Origin: Lunularia cruciata
Taxonomy: Eukaryota; Streptophyta; Marchantiopsida; Lunulariales; Lunulariaceae
Direction: 5' to 3'
Assembly: GCA_948567375.1 (NCBI GenBank)
Contig: OX419755.1
Span: forward strand, 15,815,001-15,879,000
Length of the DNA stretch: 64,000 bases
Positions 10,171 through 19,922 of this stretch are shown piece by piece. Below the pieces are notes generated by a model. The model was not told the origin of the DNA and ran no database searches. It saw only the letters and a program-made list of their open reading frames with translations. The position numbers and the translations under genes are program-made. Position 1 is the first letter of the stretch, and each line of letters opens with the position of its first letter.

Positions 10171-12886
10171 CTGTAGTAATGCTTCCTGTAAACTCTCCTC
10201 CTCTATCAGAAACCAACTCCAAAGGGCATCCAAACCTAGTGATAATGTGTTCATAAAGAAATCTACCCACTTCATCTTCATTCTTGTCCCTCAATGGTCT
10301 AGCCTCAACCCACTTGGTAAGGTAATCAGTAACTACCACAATGTACCGATTGTTCCTTGGGGTTCTATTGAGAGGTCCTACAAAATCAATTCCCCACTTC
10401 TCAAAAGGTCCTAGCAATGGAATTGATCTAAGTGGTGGAGTGGATGTAGACTTTCTAGCAAAAGCTTGAAAAATATGACAAGTTTTGCAATAATCAAGAC
10501 AATCCTTGAAAATCCCTCTCCAATGGTAACCTGCATCTAGAATCTTGAAAGCAGTCACCTTTCCTGCAAAGTGTCCTCCACATACTAAACCTTCATGAAA
10601 CTCCTTTATGAGTAGGATAGACTCTTCCTTACCCACTACTCTTCGAAGTAGACCATCTGCTCCTTGGTGAAAAAGAATATCCTCCACCATTGTGTAAGGT
10701 CTAGATCTTGCTGCAAGGGCCTTCCTCTCCCTAGCATGCATCCCTTTTGGATAGTTACCTCTTGTCACAAAATCCACAATCTCCTTGTACTCCATTGGAA
10801 TCTCTTGAGTGACTGAGATTGTCATGAGCTCCTCATCCGGGAAGGAATCATCTACTGGCTCATCTCCATCATGATCATAGGCTCTAGATAATAAATCAGC
10901 ATTTGCATGTTTCTTTCCTGGCCTATCTTCAATGGTGTAGTCATACTCAGACAAGAGTATCATCCACCTTGCTAGTCTCCCTTCAACATTAGGCTTGTTG
11001 AAGATGTACTTCAAAGCCTTGTGATCCATGACAATGGTGGCTTTCCCTCCAATCAAGTAGTGTCTAAACTTCTTGAGACCAAAGATCACTGCCAACCCTT
11101 CTCTCTCCGTGACAGAGTAGTTCTTCTCTGCTGAAACCATCTGCCTACTAGCATAAGCTATTGGATGATCATGCCCATCTTGGTCTAATTGACTAAGAGT
11201 GCATCCTATAGCTACATTAGAAGCATCAGTGTAGAGGATGAAAGGTTTACTCCAATCAAGTTTAGCAAGAATTGGAGCTACAACAATGGATTGCTTGAGC
11301 TCCTCAAAAGCTTTGAGAGCCTCCTTGTCTTCCAAAATCACCATGTAATCTTCACCCTTCTTCATGTAGATGGTCAATGCATAAGCCTTGTTGGAAAATG
11401 AGAAGATGAACCTCCTATAGTACCCAACCATCCCCAAGAATTGGCGTAACTTTGTCAAGCTTGAAGGGAATGGAAGGTCTGAGATTTTCCTCACCTTCTT
11501 AGGATCAACTGCTATTCCATCCTTGGAGATGATATGCCCCAAAAGTAGACCTTCTTCACATCCAAAAATGCACTTCTCTGGGTTGAGTGATGCATTTGCC
11601 TCATCCAAGCGTTGCAAGACTTTGATTAGGTGCTCAAAGTGCTCCTCCTTGCTCCCATAGACACAAAAGTCATCAATAAAATCTCTCACAAATTTCCCAA
11701 TGAAAGGTTCAAATACCTTGTTCATGAACCGTTGGAATGTGGCTGGAGCATTGCAAAGCCCAAAAGGCATGACCTTGAAAGCGTAAGTTCCCCAAGGTGT
11801 GGTGAATGTGGTGAGTTGTTGATGCTCTGGTGCAATCTTGATTTGGTTATATCCACTATAACCATCTCCAAAACTATACCTCTCATGACCTGCAACCTCC
11901 TCCAAGATCTCATCAATGAATGGCAATGGGTAGTAGTCCTTCTTGGTAACAGCATTGAGCTTCTTGTAATCCACACATACCCAAAGCTTGCCATTCTTTT
12001 TCTTCACAATGACAATTGGAGACACCCATTCTGAATTCTCCACCTCAAAGATAAATCGAGCCTCCTTGAGCTTATCAATCTCCTCCTTCACAACCAAAGA
12101 TATTGGTGGGCTAATGCGATGTTGCTTTTGGCGGATTGGTCTTGCATGTGACTCCACCTCTATCTTGTGCTCCTCCAAGGTGACTTCCTTCAAATCCTTG
12201 TAACTAAAAGCAAACACATGGATGAACTTGCGGAAAATCTCCTCAAATCTCACCTTCTCCTCCTTGGTAACATTTGGGCCATACTTGAGGGTAGATAACC
12301 TTCTCTCTACCTCCTCAAGTGTCAATGGTGATTTATTTGGGTCCTTTAAAACCTCTGGTTTAGGTGCAAAATCCATAGCACACAAAGGATACACACCTGA
12401 ATCAGATTCAGATTCATCCTCCTCCGTGGAAGTCTCCTCTTCCATGCTTGTGTCCACACCTGAAGCTCTTTCTTCAGAATCTGATTCCCAATAATCAGAA
12501 GATGGTGTATCTGAATGTGAAGTGTTGGTGGTGTTAGTCACAGGAATAGTGACTCTATGGTTTGATGGCCCAATCCTCAAGTACCCTTTGTGCCATCGAT
12601 CAATTCTGCGTGCTGCTCTCAACCATGGCCTCCCAAGAAGTAAGTCATAGCTTGAATCCTTCAAGACTTGGAAAGTCATGAGATTTTGAACTCCCATAAC
12701 TGAAACTACCACCTTATCCATCACCCCTACTGGTCGAAATTGTTGCTTGTTTGCCATGCTCACCACAAATGTTGAAGGTCTTGAGGGTATCATACCCAAC
12801 TTCTTCATCAACCTTTCTGACATGGCATTCACTGCTGATCCTCCATCAACCAATGCATCCTTGATGTTGTGACCATTCACTCTCAC
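10136..12886 (-). CDS. pol: B1 pol: protease, reverse transcriptase, RNase H, integrase N-terminal part
   Basis: An uninterrupted minus-strand frame of about 916 codons encodes most of pol. In order it has an aspartic protease with ALVDGGSAVNAM (DGG rather than DSG or DTG, as in some plant Tat-type elements), then a Ser/Glu-rich linker. The RT follows with VCVDYKKLNAVT and a FIDD active site at 11669-11680 in place of YIDD. RNase H has LYTDAS and HANADLLSR. Integrase has the zinc-binding H-H-C-C region (CKTCHIF) and the first two catalytic Asp (GIDFVGP, VSDRGGEF). It ends early at a stop caused by the 1-bp deletion near 10170. Upstream it is in the same frame as gag and separated from it only by the TGA at 12917-12919. 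These features point to an Athila/Tat-type non-chromovirus. Confidence 0.93.
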   Translation of the reverse strand: MRVNGHNIKDALVDGGSAVNAMSERLMKKLGMIPSRPSTFVVSMANKQQFRPVGVMDKVVVSVMGVQNLMTFQVLKDSSYDLLLGRPWLRAARRIDRWHKGYLRIGPSNHRVTIPVTNTTNTSHSDTPSSDYWESDSEERASGVDTSMEEETSTEEDESESDSGVYPLCAMDFAPKPEVLKDPNKSPLTLEEVERRLSTLKYGPNVTKEEKVRFEEIFRKFIHVFAFSYKDLKEVTLEEHKIEVESHARPIRQKQHRISPPISLVVKEEIDKLKEARFIFEVENSEWVSPIVIVKKKNGKLWVCVDYKKLNAVTKKDYYPLPFIDEILEEVAGHERYSFGDGYSGYNQIKIAPEHQQLTTFTTPWGTYAFKVMPFGLCNAPATFQRFMNKVFEPFIGKFVRDFIDDFCVYGSKEEHFEHLIKVLQRLDEANASLNPEKCIFGCEEGLLLGHIISKDGIAVDPKKVRKISDLPFPSSLTKLRQFLGMVGYYRRFIFSFSNKAYALTIYMKKGEDYMVILEDKEALKAFEELKQSIVVAPILAKLDWSKPFILYTDASNVAIGCTLSQLDQDGHDHPIAYASRQMVSAEKNYSVTEREGLAVIFGLKKFRHYLIGGKATIVMDHKALKYIFNKPNVEGRLARWMILLSEYDYTIEDRPGKKHANADLLSRAYDHDGDEPVDDSFPDEELMTISVTQEIPMEYKEIVDFVTRGNYPKGMHARERKALAARSRPYTMVEDILFHQGADGLLRRVVGKEESILLIKEFHEGLVCGGHFAGKVTAFKILDAGYHWRGIFKDCLDYCKTCHIFQAFARKSTSTPPLRSIPLLGPFEKWGIDFVGPLNRTPRNNRYIVVVTDYLTKWVEARPLRDKNEDEVGRFLYEHIITRFGCPLELVSDRGGEFTGSITTAMRDISLSHIE

Positions 12887-12916
12887 ATCAATCTTGGAGG
12901 CATATTCACAAGCTTC

Positions 12917-13933
12917 TCATGGTGCTGGCTTGGCATCCACCACCCCCATTGATACTGGAACTTTTGCCTTCTTCTTCTTCTTGCTCCTTGTAGAACTCAA
13001 ACCACCTCTAAGCTCCTTTCTCAAGGTAGGGTTCAAAGTAATTAATTGGCCCACTGTGATGTTAGCCTTGTGACTACCAACATCCTCCAACACATTGTAG
13101 TTCCATTGTTGCTTTGAGATCAAGAAGTCCTCCATTCCCAACTTCTTCCTTGGAGTCTTTGTTGTTGATGGTGTTGAGGTGCGAGTGCTCCTAGTAGACA
13201 TAGGAGTATCCTTGCTTGAAGTAAATCCTTGAGAAGAGTGAACATCCTCTGCAAAACGAGCTCTCTTCTTCTCTTGTGCCAAAAGCTCCAAATTAAGACC
13301 CTTGGAGTTTGAGCACTCTCCCTTCTCATACTTGCTCTCAACCACATCTATGGATGCTATCCCCTTACCTTTGTTGGGATTAGGAGCCACTTGGGTTTCA
13401 CTACCTCCCTCTTTCCCTCTATTGGCTCCTTCATAACCCCTTCCTCCATGGTAAGTGGAATTTGGGCAATTCCTTTGGATATGGCCTCTTCCTCCACAAC
13501 CAAAACAATTTCTATCATTGAAATTGTTGGCTGGTTGGCCTCCTCTATATGGATAGTTTCCATAACTCCTAGGCCCTCTCCCTACATTCTGATCCACCTC
13601 TCTCTTCTCCCATAGTTGCACCACATTGATCTTGAGATCCGCAAGTTGTTCTGTGATGGTTTGGAGTGGATCTTTTGGTGGAGGTGCAAGAACTGGAGCA
13701 ACTACTACTTGTGGTGCAACCCTTTTCACCAAAGTATCAGAAGTTCCACCATACTTGTAGCCTTGAGGAAGATGCACAACCTCCTTCACCACCAAATCAC
13801 TCTCATCCCCATCCAAACTCTCCTCCATACGAATTGCGATCTTGAAAGCTTCAACCTTGGAAGAAGGTTTCTCATATCTCACCTTGCTTCTAATTTGTGG
13901 TCTCAATCCTCCCACAAAATTCCTGGTGAGCAT
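12917..13933 (-). CDS. gag: B1 gag C-terminal part with CCHC zinc knuckle
   Basis: This is a 338-codon frame. It opens with NFVGGLRPQIRSKV, typical of the end of a plant retrotransposon gag domain, followed by a linker and one zinc knuckle CFGCGGRGHIQRNC (C-x2-C-x4-H-x4-C), which binds the RNA genome. The C-terminal part is Lys/Ser-rich. The TGA at 12917-12919 that ends it is followed in the same frame by protease. It could be a readthrough site between gag and pol or a CGA-to-TGA mutation; nothing visible decides this. A TAA two codons before the first ATG and the shifted frame upstream show that the N-terminal half is damaged. Confidence 0.88.
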   Translation of the reverse strand: MLTRNFVGGLRPQIRSKVRYEKPSSKVEAFKIAIRMEESLDGDESDLVVKEVVHLPQGYKYGGTSDTLVKRVAPQVVVAPVLAPPPKDPLQTITEQLADLKINVVQLWEKREVDQNVGRGPRSYGNYPYRGGQPANNFNDRNCFGCGGRGHIQRNCPNSTYHGGRGYEGANRGKEGGSETQVAPNPNKGKGIASIDVVESKYEKGECSNSKGLNLELLAQEKKRARFAEDVHSSQGFTSSKDTPMSTRSTRTSTPSTTKTPRKKLGMEDFLISKQQWNYNVLEDVGSHKANITVGQLITLNPTLRKELRGGLSSTRSKKKKKAKVPVSMGVVDAKPAP

Positions 13934-13953
13934 GGCTTAAGTTGCACAAATTG

Positions 13954-14372
13954 CTAAGATGCCCCTATGCCAATCATTGTAGTCTCCACATCATCCCCAC
14001 CCTTCCTCAACACTATGCAAAATCTGGACTCCAACTTTTCCACTCTTTCCACATAGACCCTCACTTTCTCTCCATCTCCTTGCTTGAAAAATGTAACCTC
14101 ACTCATCAATCTCTCATAACTCTCATCAGGAAGAAAGTTCTCAATGAGTGCTGACGTCAAAGTCTCCCAAGACTCCTCTTCCCCCTCTCTCCTCTCTCTT
14201 TTGGTATTCTGACTCATACCATGTAAGTGCTGCATCCTCAAAGAAATCTGGTAATAATGAGGCCCACTCATTCTTCCTCCTCTCATTGTTTCCTATGCAA
14301 GCTCTCTTGAAGTCTCTCACAAAGGCCTCCACATCTTCTCCATCCTTGCCAAAAAAACCGGAAGTTTCCCCA
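13954..14372 (-). pseudogene. gag: B1 gag N-terminal domain, frameshifted
   Basis: The retrotransposon gag domain is split over two frames. The first piece reads ETSGFFGKDGEDVEAFVRDF and then NEWASLLPDFFEDAALTWYE. The second, one frame away from about 14190, reads ENFLPDESYERLMSEVTFF. The likely start ATG near 14372 is itself one base out of frame with the gag reading, so at least two indels and a downstream TAA separate start and zinc knuckle. The LTRs are young, so the damage was either copied from an already defective parent or includes sequencing errors in homopolymers. Confidence 0.8.
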
Positions 14373-14379
14373 TCTTAAC

Positions 14380-14610
14380 CCCTCACTATCTTTCTTTTCT
14401 CTCAAATTTTTTTTTTTCTCTTTTCTTTTCTCTCACTCTATTACTAATAGAGTATATACATGACTAACACCATCTGAGAATAATCCACTCTAGGGAACAC
14501 AAAAGGTTCAGGTTGCTCCAAGATTTCTATAGCAACATCAAATCCTAGAGTGCATATTAATCTAACTCTCATGGATAGTTTATCCATAAGTTGAAAGATT
14601 ATCTCCATCA
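14380..14610. other. B1 spacer between extra ORF and gag
   Basis: This stretch is AT- and pyrimidine-rich, with a T run at 14408-14418 on the plus strand. I see no reading frame or known signal in it. Confidence 0.5.
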
Positions 14611-15108
14611 CTAATCTTGAGAACTAGCTGATGAAGGTGGTAGTATTTCTGTAGCTGTACTAAGACTCTCTCCAAGATCCTTCACCAAAGTTTCCAAAAG
14701 TGCTTTTACTCCACTACACTCATGTCCTTTTGGAAGTCCTTCAACTCCACAAACCTCACACAACTCCTTGGTCTTAGATCTTCTCCCTCCCAATCTTGGT
14801 GAAGAAGGTCCAACATGCAAACCCAAGTCAAGTAAGCCTCTCCTTTCCCTCAATCTCTTGCTCTCAAAGGTCAATGGACATGAACTTGCCTTATGTCCCT
14901 TCTCTCCACATAGAAAGCACTTAGACTCACTCTTTCCTCCAAGTGGTGTAGGTTTTTGGATCCTCTCAACACTCTCTTCAAATTCTATTGTAAACTCTCT
15001 TTTCCTCAAATCCACCCCTACAATCACCTCAAACCCTTGGGGAACCTTGCATAATCTCAATTTCCACTCTTGATGACCCTCCATGTTCCCCAAGCTGAAT
15101 CTTAACAC
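14611..15108 (-). CDS. B1 extra ORF upstream of gag, 165 codons, CCHC motif
   Basis: This separate open frame is in sense orientation between the PBS and gag, where plant Ty3/gypsy elements usually have only leader. Its middle holds CFLCGEKGHKASSC (C-x2-C-x4-H-x4-C), a perfect retroviral-type zinc knuckle. About 45 residues later a second Cys/His cluster reads CEVCGVEGLPKGHEC. The N-terminal 60 residues look like a compact domain (KVPQGFEVIVGVDLRKREF), and the C-terminus is Ser-rich. A role in nucleic-acid binding is inferred from the zinc knuckle alone. It could be a captured host gene, a duplicated nucleocapsid piece or an ORF0 of this lineage. I do not recognise a named family. Confidence 0.65.
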   Translation of the reverse strand: MLRFSLGNMEGHQEWKLRLCKVPQGFEVIVGVDLRKREFTIEFEESVERIQKPTPLGGKSESKCFLCGEKGHKASSCPLTFESKRLRERRGLLDLGLHVGPSSPRLGGRRSKTKELCEVCGVEGLPKGHECSGVKALLETLVKDLGESLSTATEILPPSSASSQD

Positions 15109-15109
15109 T

Positions 15110-15732
15110 CAAACATGCTTTTTGTTGATCTCAAACTTCTCATGCATGAGATCTCCACTCTGCAGAATTGACCCTTCCTCACAATGTCACTCAAATCTCC
15201 CAACCAATATGTCACAGTCCTCTGAAATTTACCACACTTGATCACAACTCCAGGGCATCCCTCCCTGCAAAATTTCAGATCTTTTCATCAAGCCATTTGG
15301 CCTAGACACCTTTCTATTCAGCACCCATATTTCAGATTTGGTCTGAAAACCACCCCCCTCACTTCAAAAACTCATAACGCCCTGCACAAAAACGATCTCT
15401 CTCTAATTTTTGTGGCAGCAGGTAGGATACAATGCACTCAATTTTCTTGGAAATTTTAAGGACAATTCACTGAAAATTGAAGAAATGGCAGACTCTGTAC
15501 AATTTTCTAGAGAGCATGCAGTTGCGGGAGCACTTTACCCTATCAACTTTCAAAAATTCTAGCCCAGTGCGCATAGAAGCTCTCTCAATAATTTCAAGTT
15601 TGCTAACTGAAAGATAACCCAAGCTATCATGTGTAGAAATCTCAAGTCCAGATCTCAAACTTGAAATTTTGCCCAAAATCACCTTAATCCCCAAAATCTG
15701 CAATCCACTTCACACAATCTCTCCAATTCCTC
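15110..15732. other. B1 leader without recognised content
   Basis: About 620 bp between two sense ORFs. A sense frame of 78 codons lies at 15467-15703, but it lacks family features and may be chance. I see no repeat. Confidence 0.5.
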
Positions 15733-15903
15733 TCATGTGTACAAGATGTACAAAATCACCCCAAAGACATCATAATGAACTACAGGGTATACAAATGGAT
15801 CTTGGTTCTCTAACATAAGTTCAGCCCTCTCCTCTCCTAATGTTCTCTCCAAGTGAGCTCTCATAGCCTCCTTCTGCCTAATGTAGAATTGGACGCGGAA
15901 CAT
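15733..15903 (-). CDS. B1 small leader ORF, 56 codons, unknown
   Basis: It starts with ATG (15901-15903) about 20 bp after the primer binding site and reads MFRVQFYIRQKEAM, then HLERTLGEERAEL, ending in YILYT. The same frame is open upstream through the PBS into the LTR. The composition looks protein-like (amphipathic, Glu/Arg-rich middle), and it is the first ATG frame of the genomic RNA after the PBS. No family is recognised. It may be an upstream ORF or the start of an eroded leader gene. Confidence 0.4.
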   Translation of the reverse strand: MFRVQFYIRQKEAMRAHLERTLGEERAELMLENQDPFVYPVVHYDVFGVILYILYT

Positions 15904-15922
15904 TATCTTGCCTTCTAGAGAG

Positions 15923-15940
15923 GTCCCGGCAACGGAACCA
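15923..15940 (-). other. B1 primer binding site
   Basis: On the minus strand the 18 bases TGGTTCCGTTGCCGGGAC lie 4 bp inside the 5' LTR. They begin with TGG, the complement of a tRNA CCA end. They agree with my recollection of the 3' end of plant tRNA-Glu(CTC) and resemble the tRNA-Asp PBS common in Athila/Tat elements. Confidence 0.8.
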
Positions 15941-15944
15941 AAAA

Positions 15945-16634
15945 TGTGAGCCGGCCTGTCTCTCACTCAAGATGAACCTCTGATGGCTATTATGGTAGCG
16001 CACCATGGACTAAGAAGGCAAGGAACCCCAACTCCATCATACTCCTCCAAGGCTAACACTCCAAGACTCAAGACATTGCTCACTAGAGAACTCAATGAGA
16101 GAGAGATAGTTGCAAATGAAAGGATGATGAGTACCTCCTCACCCCTTGTTTATATACTTGTGAAATAGTTACGTACCAAAGTTACTAATTACCGTAGTAA
16201 CTCAAGTTACTAGACTAAAAGTCAAGTAAAGTCAAAAAGTAGAAAGGAATATCCATTCACATGGGCATATTCCTCTAAGCATGTGGTCTTATCTTGACCC
16301 AACCACTAAGTCAAGGATTCCTTCACATGGGCTATCCTTGGAATAAAGAAGAATCCAAAAGGAAAAGGTTTGCGGGCCCAAGAGTTCTCAACTCTTTCCT
16401 CAAAGCCAAACACCTAGGAATAATGCCAAGTCAACACACTAAAATCCAAAATAGTGGTGCTCATCTTTTCTACTTCCTCTAAAGTAAGGTCCACTCTATC
16501 TTGGCTATGACTAACTTTAGCTAACCATGACTAATATAGAACCATCCTTTATCTCTATAAATAATATCTCTTAAGTACTTGTAATACCAAGCTAAATATC
16601 ACAATACCACACACATGCACAAATGGGTGTTACA
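15945..16634 (-). repeat. B1 5' LTR
   Basis: 690 bp, TG to CA in both readings, with TATATAAA at 16149-16156 (minus strand). Differences from 8787-9476 include an A/T near 8950, a cluster at the TTAACATTG/TTACCGTAG site and one G/A near the outer end. Confidence 0.95.
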
Positions 16635-16638
16635 GTTC

Positions 16639-17143
16639 TCAATGGGCAGAGATCTTTCGGAGAGTGATGCCAATGGCCTTTGAGAACTTGGCAATTGCTC
16701 AGCATAGAGATACTTTACGCTATGCTACCATTTGAGGAGGAGGTTATAGACCCTCGATCCGTTGATTTCATCCAGGCGACTATGTATATCTACAACAGAC
16801 AGCACCGACGACACTTGATGTTTCTACAGGCCGCATTATCTTGAGAGTGCACGAGGTTTTGCCATCTGGAGTCCTTGTGTTAGAAGGACGTGATGGTGTT
16901 GTTTGGAAGGATCATGTGTGCAATTGTGTGCCATGCCACCTTCCAAACATTGATGGTACTATGGACCCAAGCTTGGCACTTGTACGTGCAGGCTTGAGGT
17001 GTATGGTATGTGGCTCTTTTGGTGGAGCTGCTACTATGTTAGTGTGTGATAGTTGTTCAAGAGGATGGTATATGGCATGTATGACTCCTCCCCTCACGGT
17101 GGTTCCTCAGGGAAAGTGGTTATGTCCTAGATGTACTTGACCT
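16639..17143 (+). pseudogene. A1 integrase C-terminus and PHD finger
   Basis: This continues the A1 polyprotein after B1. It begins with the QRAEIFRRVMPMAF region, where A1 has a small change, then the integrase C-terminal domain and a PHD finger. The finger runs CMVCGSFGGAATMLVC to LCPRC and keeps the C4 and C3 ligands, but the His ligand is Tyr (GWYMAC against GWHMAC in A2). At least one TGA (ACCATTTGAGGAGG, CGA in A2) breaks the frame. A1 therefore has a damaged finger. Confidence 0.88.
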
Positions 17144-17309
17144 ATAGCTAGTTCATTCTTTATATGGTATAGATTGCAGACAAGCGACTAACGATGGGGC
17201 TCCATAGCACCCGGCCTCCTGATCTTTCCCCATTAGAGGGTATACCATATACTTAGAGTAGATGGCTATCTGGAGTTAGAGGGACCTAACTGCCAGCAAG
17301 GGGGGCGAT

Positions 17310-17414
17310 TGTGGCACTTTAGAGTCTATGTATGACTTATGTGTGAGTTGTGTTTCTATAGTGTATGATGTTGACAGTGATGTATGTTGTGTAGCGATGT
17401 ATATATGCATGACA
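17310..17414 (+). repeat. A1 3' terminal 105-bp segment
   Basis: It begins TGTGGCACTT right after the purine tract GGGGGGCGAT and ends GCATGACA. The same 105 bp end A2 (55112-55216) and A3 (34757-34861, inverted), and in all three the homology stops at the same base. It is therefore a true element end. Confidence 0.88.
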
Positions 17415-17639
17415 ACTTCACTCCTGGAAAGCATTTCCCTTGAAAAAATTTTCTCTTTCAAAAATTCCCTGTCAAAACCCCTCTGTCACTTCCCGAAAAC
17501 CCTTTTGAGACCCCAATAACATAATAATACTCCAACGGGTAAGTGACAAGCAAAAATACCCCGAGCTTATGTAACATTAAAGAAAATCCACCACTCAATT
17601 TCCTCCATCCCTTAACACAAGAGAAAATCCTTGAGCTTA

Positions 17640-18955
17640 CAGGAACCCAAAACAACTACTTGTTTCACCATAACATAAACCCTTGAGTTCACTAATATGA
17701 AAACTCACACCAAATGGCACCAATACTACGTGTAGATTATTTTCCCAATGACAACATCTTTGTATCCTTCTTGGCTTTGATTCTTCTTTGGACTCCAAAG
17801 AAGAACTTGAAGACTTGGAGGATTCCTCCAAAGAAGGAGATGTACTACAAGAAGCTCTCCTTCTGGGCTTCTTGCCTTTCTTCTCCCGGTTTCTTTGATT
17901 GCCGGCAGAATGAGAGTGAGCCGACACTTATCAGGCAACATGTTTGAGTACCTTGTCCAAGGAAGTTACATTCCTCTCCTTGGCAAAGATTCAAATCTTT
18001 GGTGAAAGTCCTCCCAGGAACCAGGTAATGGCTTGGTCATCGGAGTAACCCACCACACCCAATCGCTTTGGGACTCGATTCAAAAGCGCTATGAACCGCT
18101 AAGAATAGTCTCTCAACTTCTCCTTCTTGCCTCTGTCCAAATTGTTGAGTGTCGTGAAGACACTCATGTCGTAACCAACTTCTCGGAAATGTTCTAGGAA
18201 ATTGTTTCTCAAGTCTACCATGTCTGCCGGTATGAACTCCTTGTGGGTTACATGGGTGTACCAACTCCGAGCTTTCTTTTGGAGCAGACTTGGGAAAATT
18301 TGTAGTTGATCCACCAAGTCATGTTCCTTGTTGGCAAAGGAGATGACTTTGAATTCTTTGATGAATTCATCGGGGTCTTCATCTTGTTTTATCCCCTTGT
18401 ATTTTTGATAGGCATGTCGGGTGACAAGTAACAAAGTCATTGTTTGACTTGGTGGGATCGACTGGGGTAAATTTGAACTTGTTAGAACCAAGGGGTTGGC
18501 TAGTATCAATGACATTGACAGCCTAGGGGTTCCAATTGGTCAGATTCAAAGTCAGGTCTTCTTCAACAATTTCTTCTCCGAGGGTGTCGACTTCAACCCA
18601 AGTGGAAGAATCAGGATCAACACCTTTGGAGTGTTCTTCAAAATTCCTTCAAGACAATCAAGGAATTGTGCGTAGAAGGTGTTGACACTCTTCTTCATTA
18701 GTGTCTGGTCTGTCTTTTCTTGAAAAAAATTCTTTATAGATGCAACTTCCTTTACAACTCTAGGGGAAGTCAGTGTACCAGGCCATAATGAATATGTCTG
18801 CCCCCTCAAGTCTTTTTTCTTCTTGGAAGAGGGAGACAAGAAGTAGCCTTGCCAACCGCCTTTGGGTTTCTTTTGGTCAAGTTCTTGCAAGGCTTCTTGC
18901 ACTTCATGGAGAAGTTGAAAGTCCAACGCCTCTCATTTGGTTTTGTCAAAAGTAG
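17640..18955 (-). pseudogene. gag: C1 gag, decayed
   Basis: One minus frame carries a Ty3/gypsy gag: an N-terminal Lys/Gln-rich part, then the gag core with KARSWYTHV, FLEHFREVGYDMS and LNNLDRGKKEKLRDYS, then RFIALLNRVPKRLG and the Ser-rich tail EESSKSSSSSLES. In-frame stops near 18552 and 18096 separate the parts; the latter is a TAG where CAG (YSQRF) is expected. No zinc knuckle is visible before the break at 17415. The 17415-17640 stretch has no clear frame. Confidence 0.82.
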
Positions 18956-19101
18956 ATTGGATCTTCAAGCATTTTTCTTCTTCACAATGCAATGTTTGTC
19001 TTCAAACTCTCTTCCTGTTGTTTTCTTGATGCAGACATTCATATTGCTTTGAAACCCAGTTTTGAGTTTGGCTTTGTATTCTTCCACTTCCGAGATTTGT
19101 A

Positions 19102-19119
19102 TCTCCGGCAGCAGTGCCA
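19102..19119 (-). other. C1 primer binding site
   Basis: On the minus strand TGGCACTGCTGCCGGAGA lies 7 bp inside the LTR end. It matches the usual tRNA-Asp PBS of plant gypsy elements (TGGCGCCGTTGCCGGGGA) at 14 of 18 positions. Confidence 0.72.
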
Positions 19120-19922
19120 AAAATCATGTGACAACCTGGCAAATATCACTTTTGCAATAATCAGGTAAATAAACTTTGTTCCTGTAGAGATATGAGTCAA
19201 AAATATCCAAATACAAAGTCAAAGTAACAACTTCAATTCTTCTTGGTTGCATCTTTATCTCTCAGGTAGAAACCACACCCAAAAGAGAGTAACAAGCACT
19301 GATTTGCAGTCTCGTCACAAAAATTGGTCACACTTAATCACAACTCCATCAAATCTTTCCAAACAATCTTGATTGTGATGATTCAGGCTCTCTTGAAAAC
19401 AACACTTCACTACAAAATGACTTCACCTCAGAATTGTGTTCCACCCCTCCACTGAAGGCACAACTTCCTCAATCAAAATTGCTTCACATCAACTTCATGC
19501 TGCACTCACACATGCAAAATACTACCAACACTACAATTCCTCTCAGATCTGTCAAGGCATTGCGCCAATTGCACTTCACTTAGGATCAAACACATAGAAT
19601 GAAGATCAAGGCTATGGAATCCAACATCCAACAAACACACAAACTTGCACTTTGAAATTCTCCAAACACTCACAAACACAAGCATAGAATTGATACTCGG
19701 AATCAAGCTCAAACAACAAGCATTGCTTCACAACACTTTGCTTTATCTATTCCCAGAAATTATGAGCATAGAACAACATTTTCATGCAAATGCCACCTTT
19801 AAATAGTAAAGCAAACAACAGTTACTAACAACTATACTATTCTATAACAATGCTTCTAACCTACAGATCCAAAATGACAAACCACCTCTTCATATTTGCC
19901 TCTTCAAATCTCAAAACTGTTT

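Larger units (their letters stand above)
8787..16634 (-). mobile_element. Element B copy B1, full-length LTR retrotransposon (Athila/Tat-like Ty3/gypsy)
   Basis: Full length is 7848 bp, minus orientation, with 690-bp LTRs at both ends and a 4-bp duplication GTTC (8783-8786 and 16635-16638). It sits inside the integrase region of A1. I spotted only about six differences between the LTRs (roughly 99% identity), so the insertion is young. In element order: 5' LTR, PBS, a small ORF, an extra ORF with CCHC motif, gag, an in-frame TGA, then protease-RT-RNase H-integrase with one frameshift, then the purine tract and 3' LTR. Confidence 0.95.
1658..17414 (+). mobile_element. Element A copy A1 (methyltransferase-carrying Ty3/gypsy), 5' truncated by window, split by B1
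   Basis: The sequence from 1658 follows the A2 leader and coding region (A2 from about 47420) almost base for base to 8786. It is then interrupted by element B1 (8787-16634) and resumes at 16635 up to 17414. The joint is clean: removing B1 plus one GTTC restores the A2 sequence. A1 carries dozens of in-frame stops, most of them CAG, CAA or CGA changed to TAG, TAA or TGA. The right end GCATGACA borders gag DNA of element C, so A1 inserted into C1. Confidence 0.92.
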
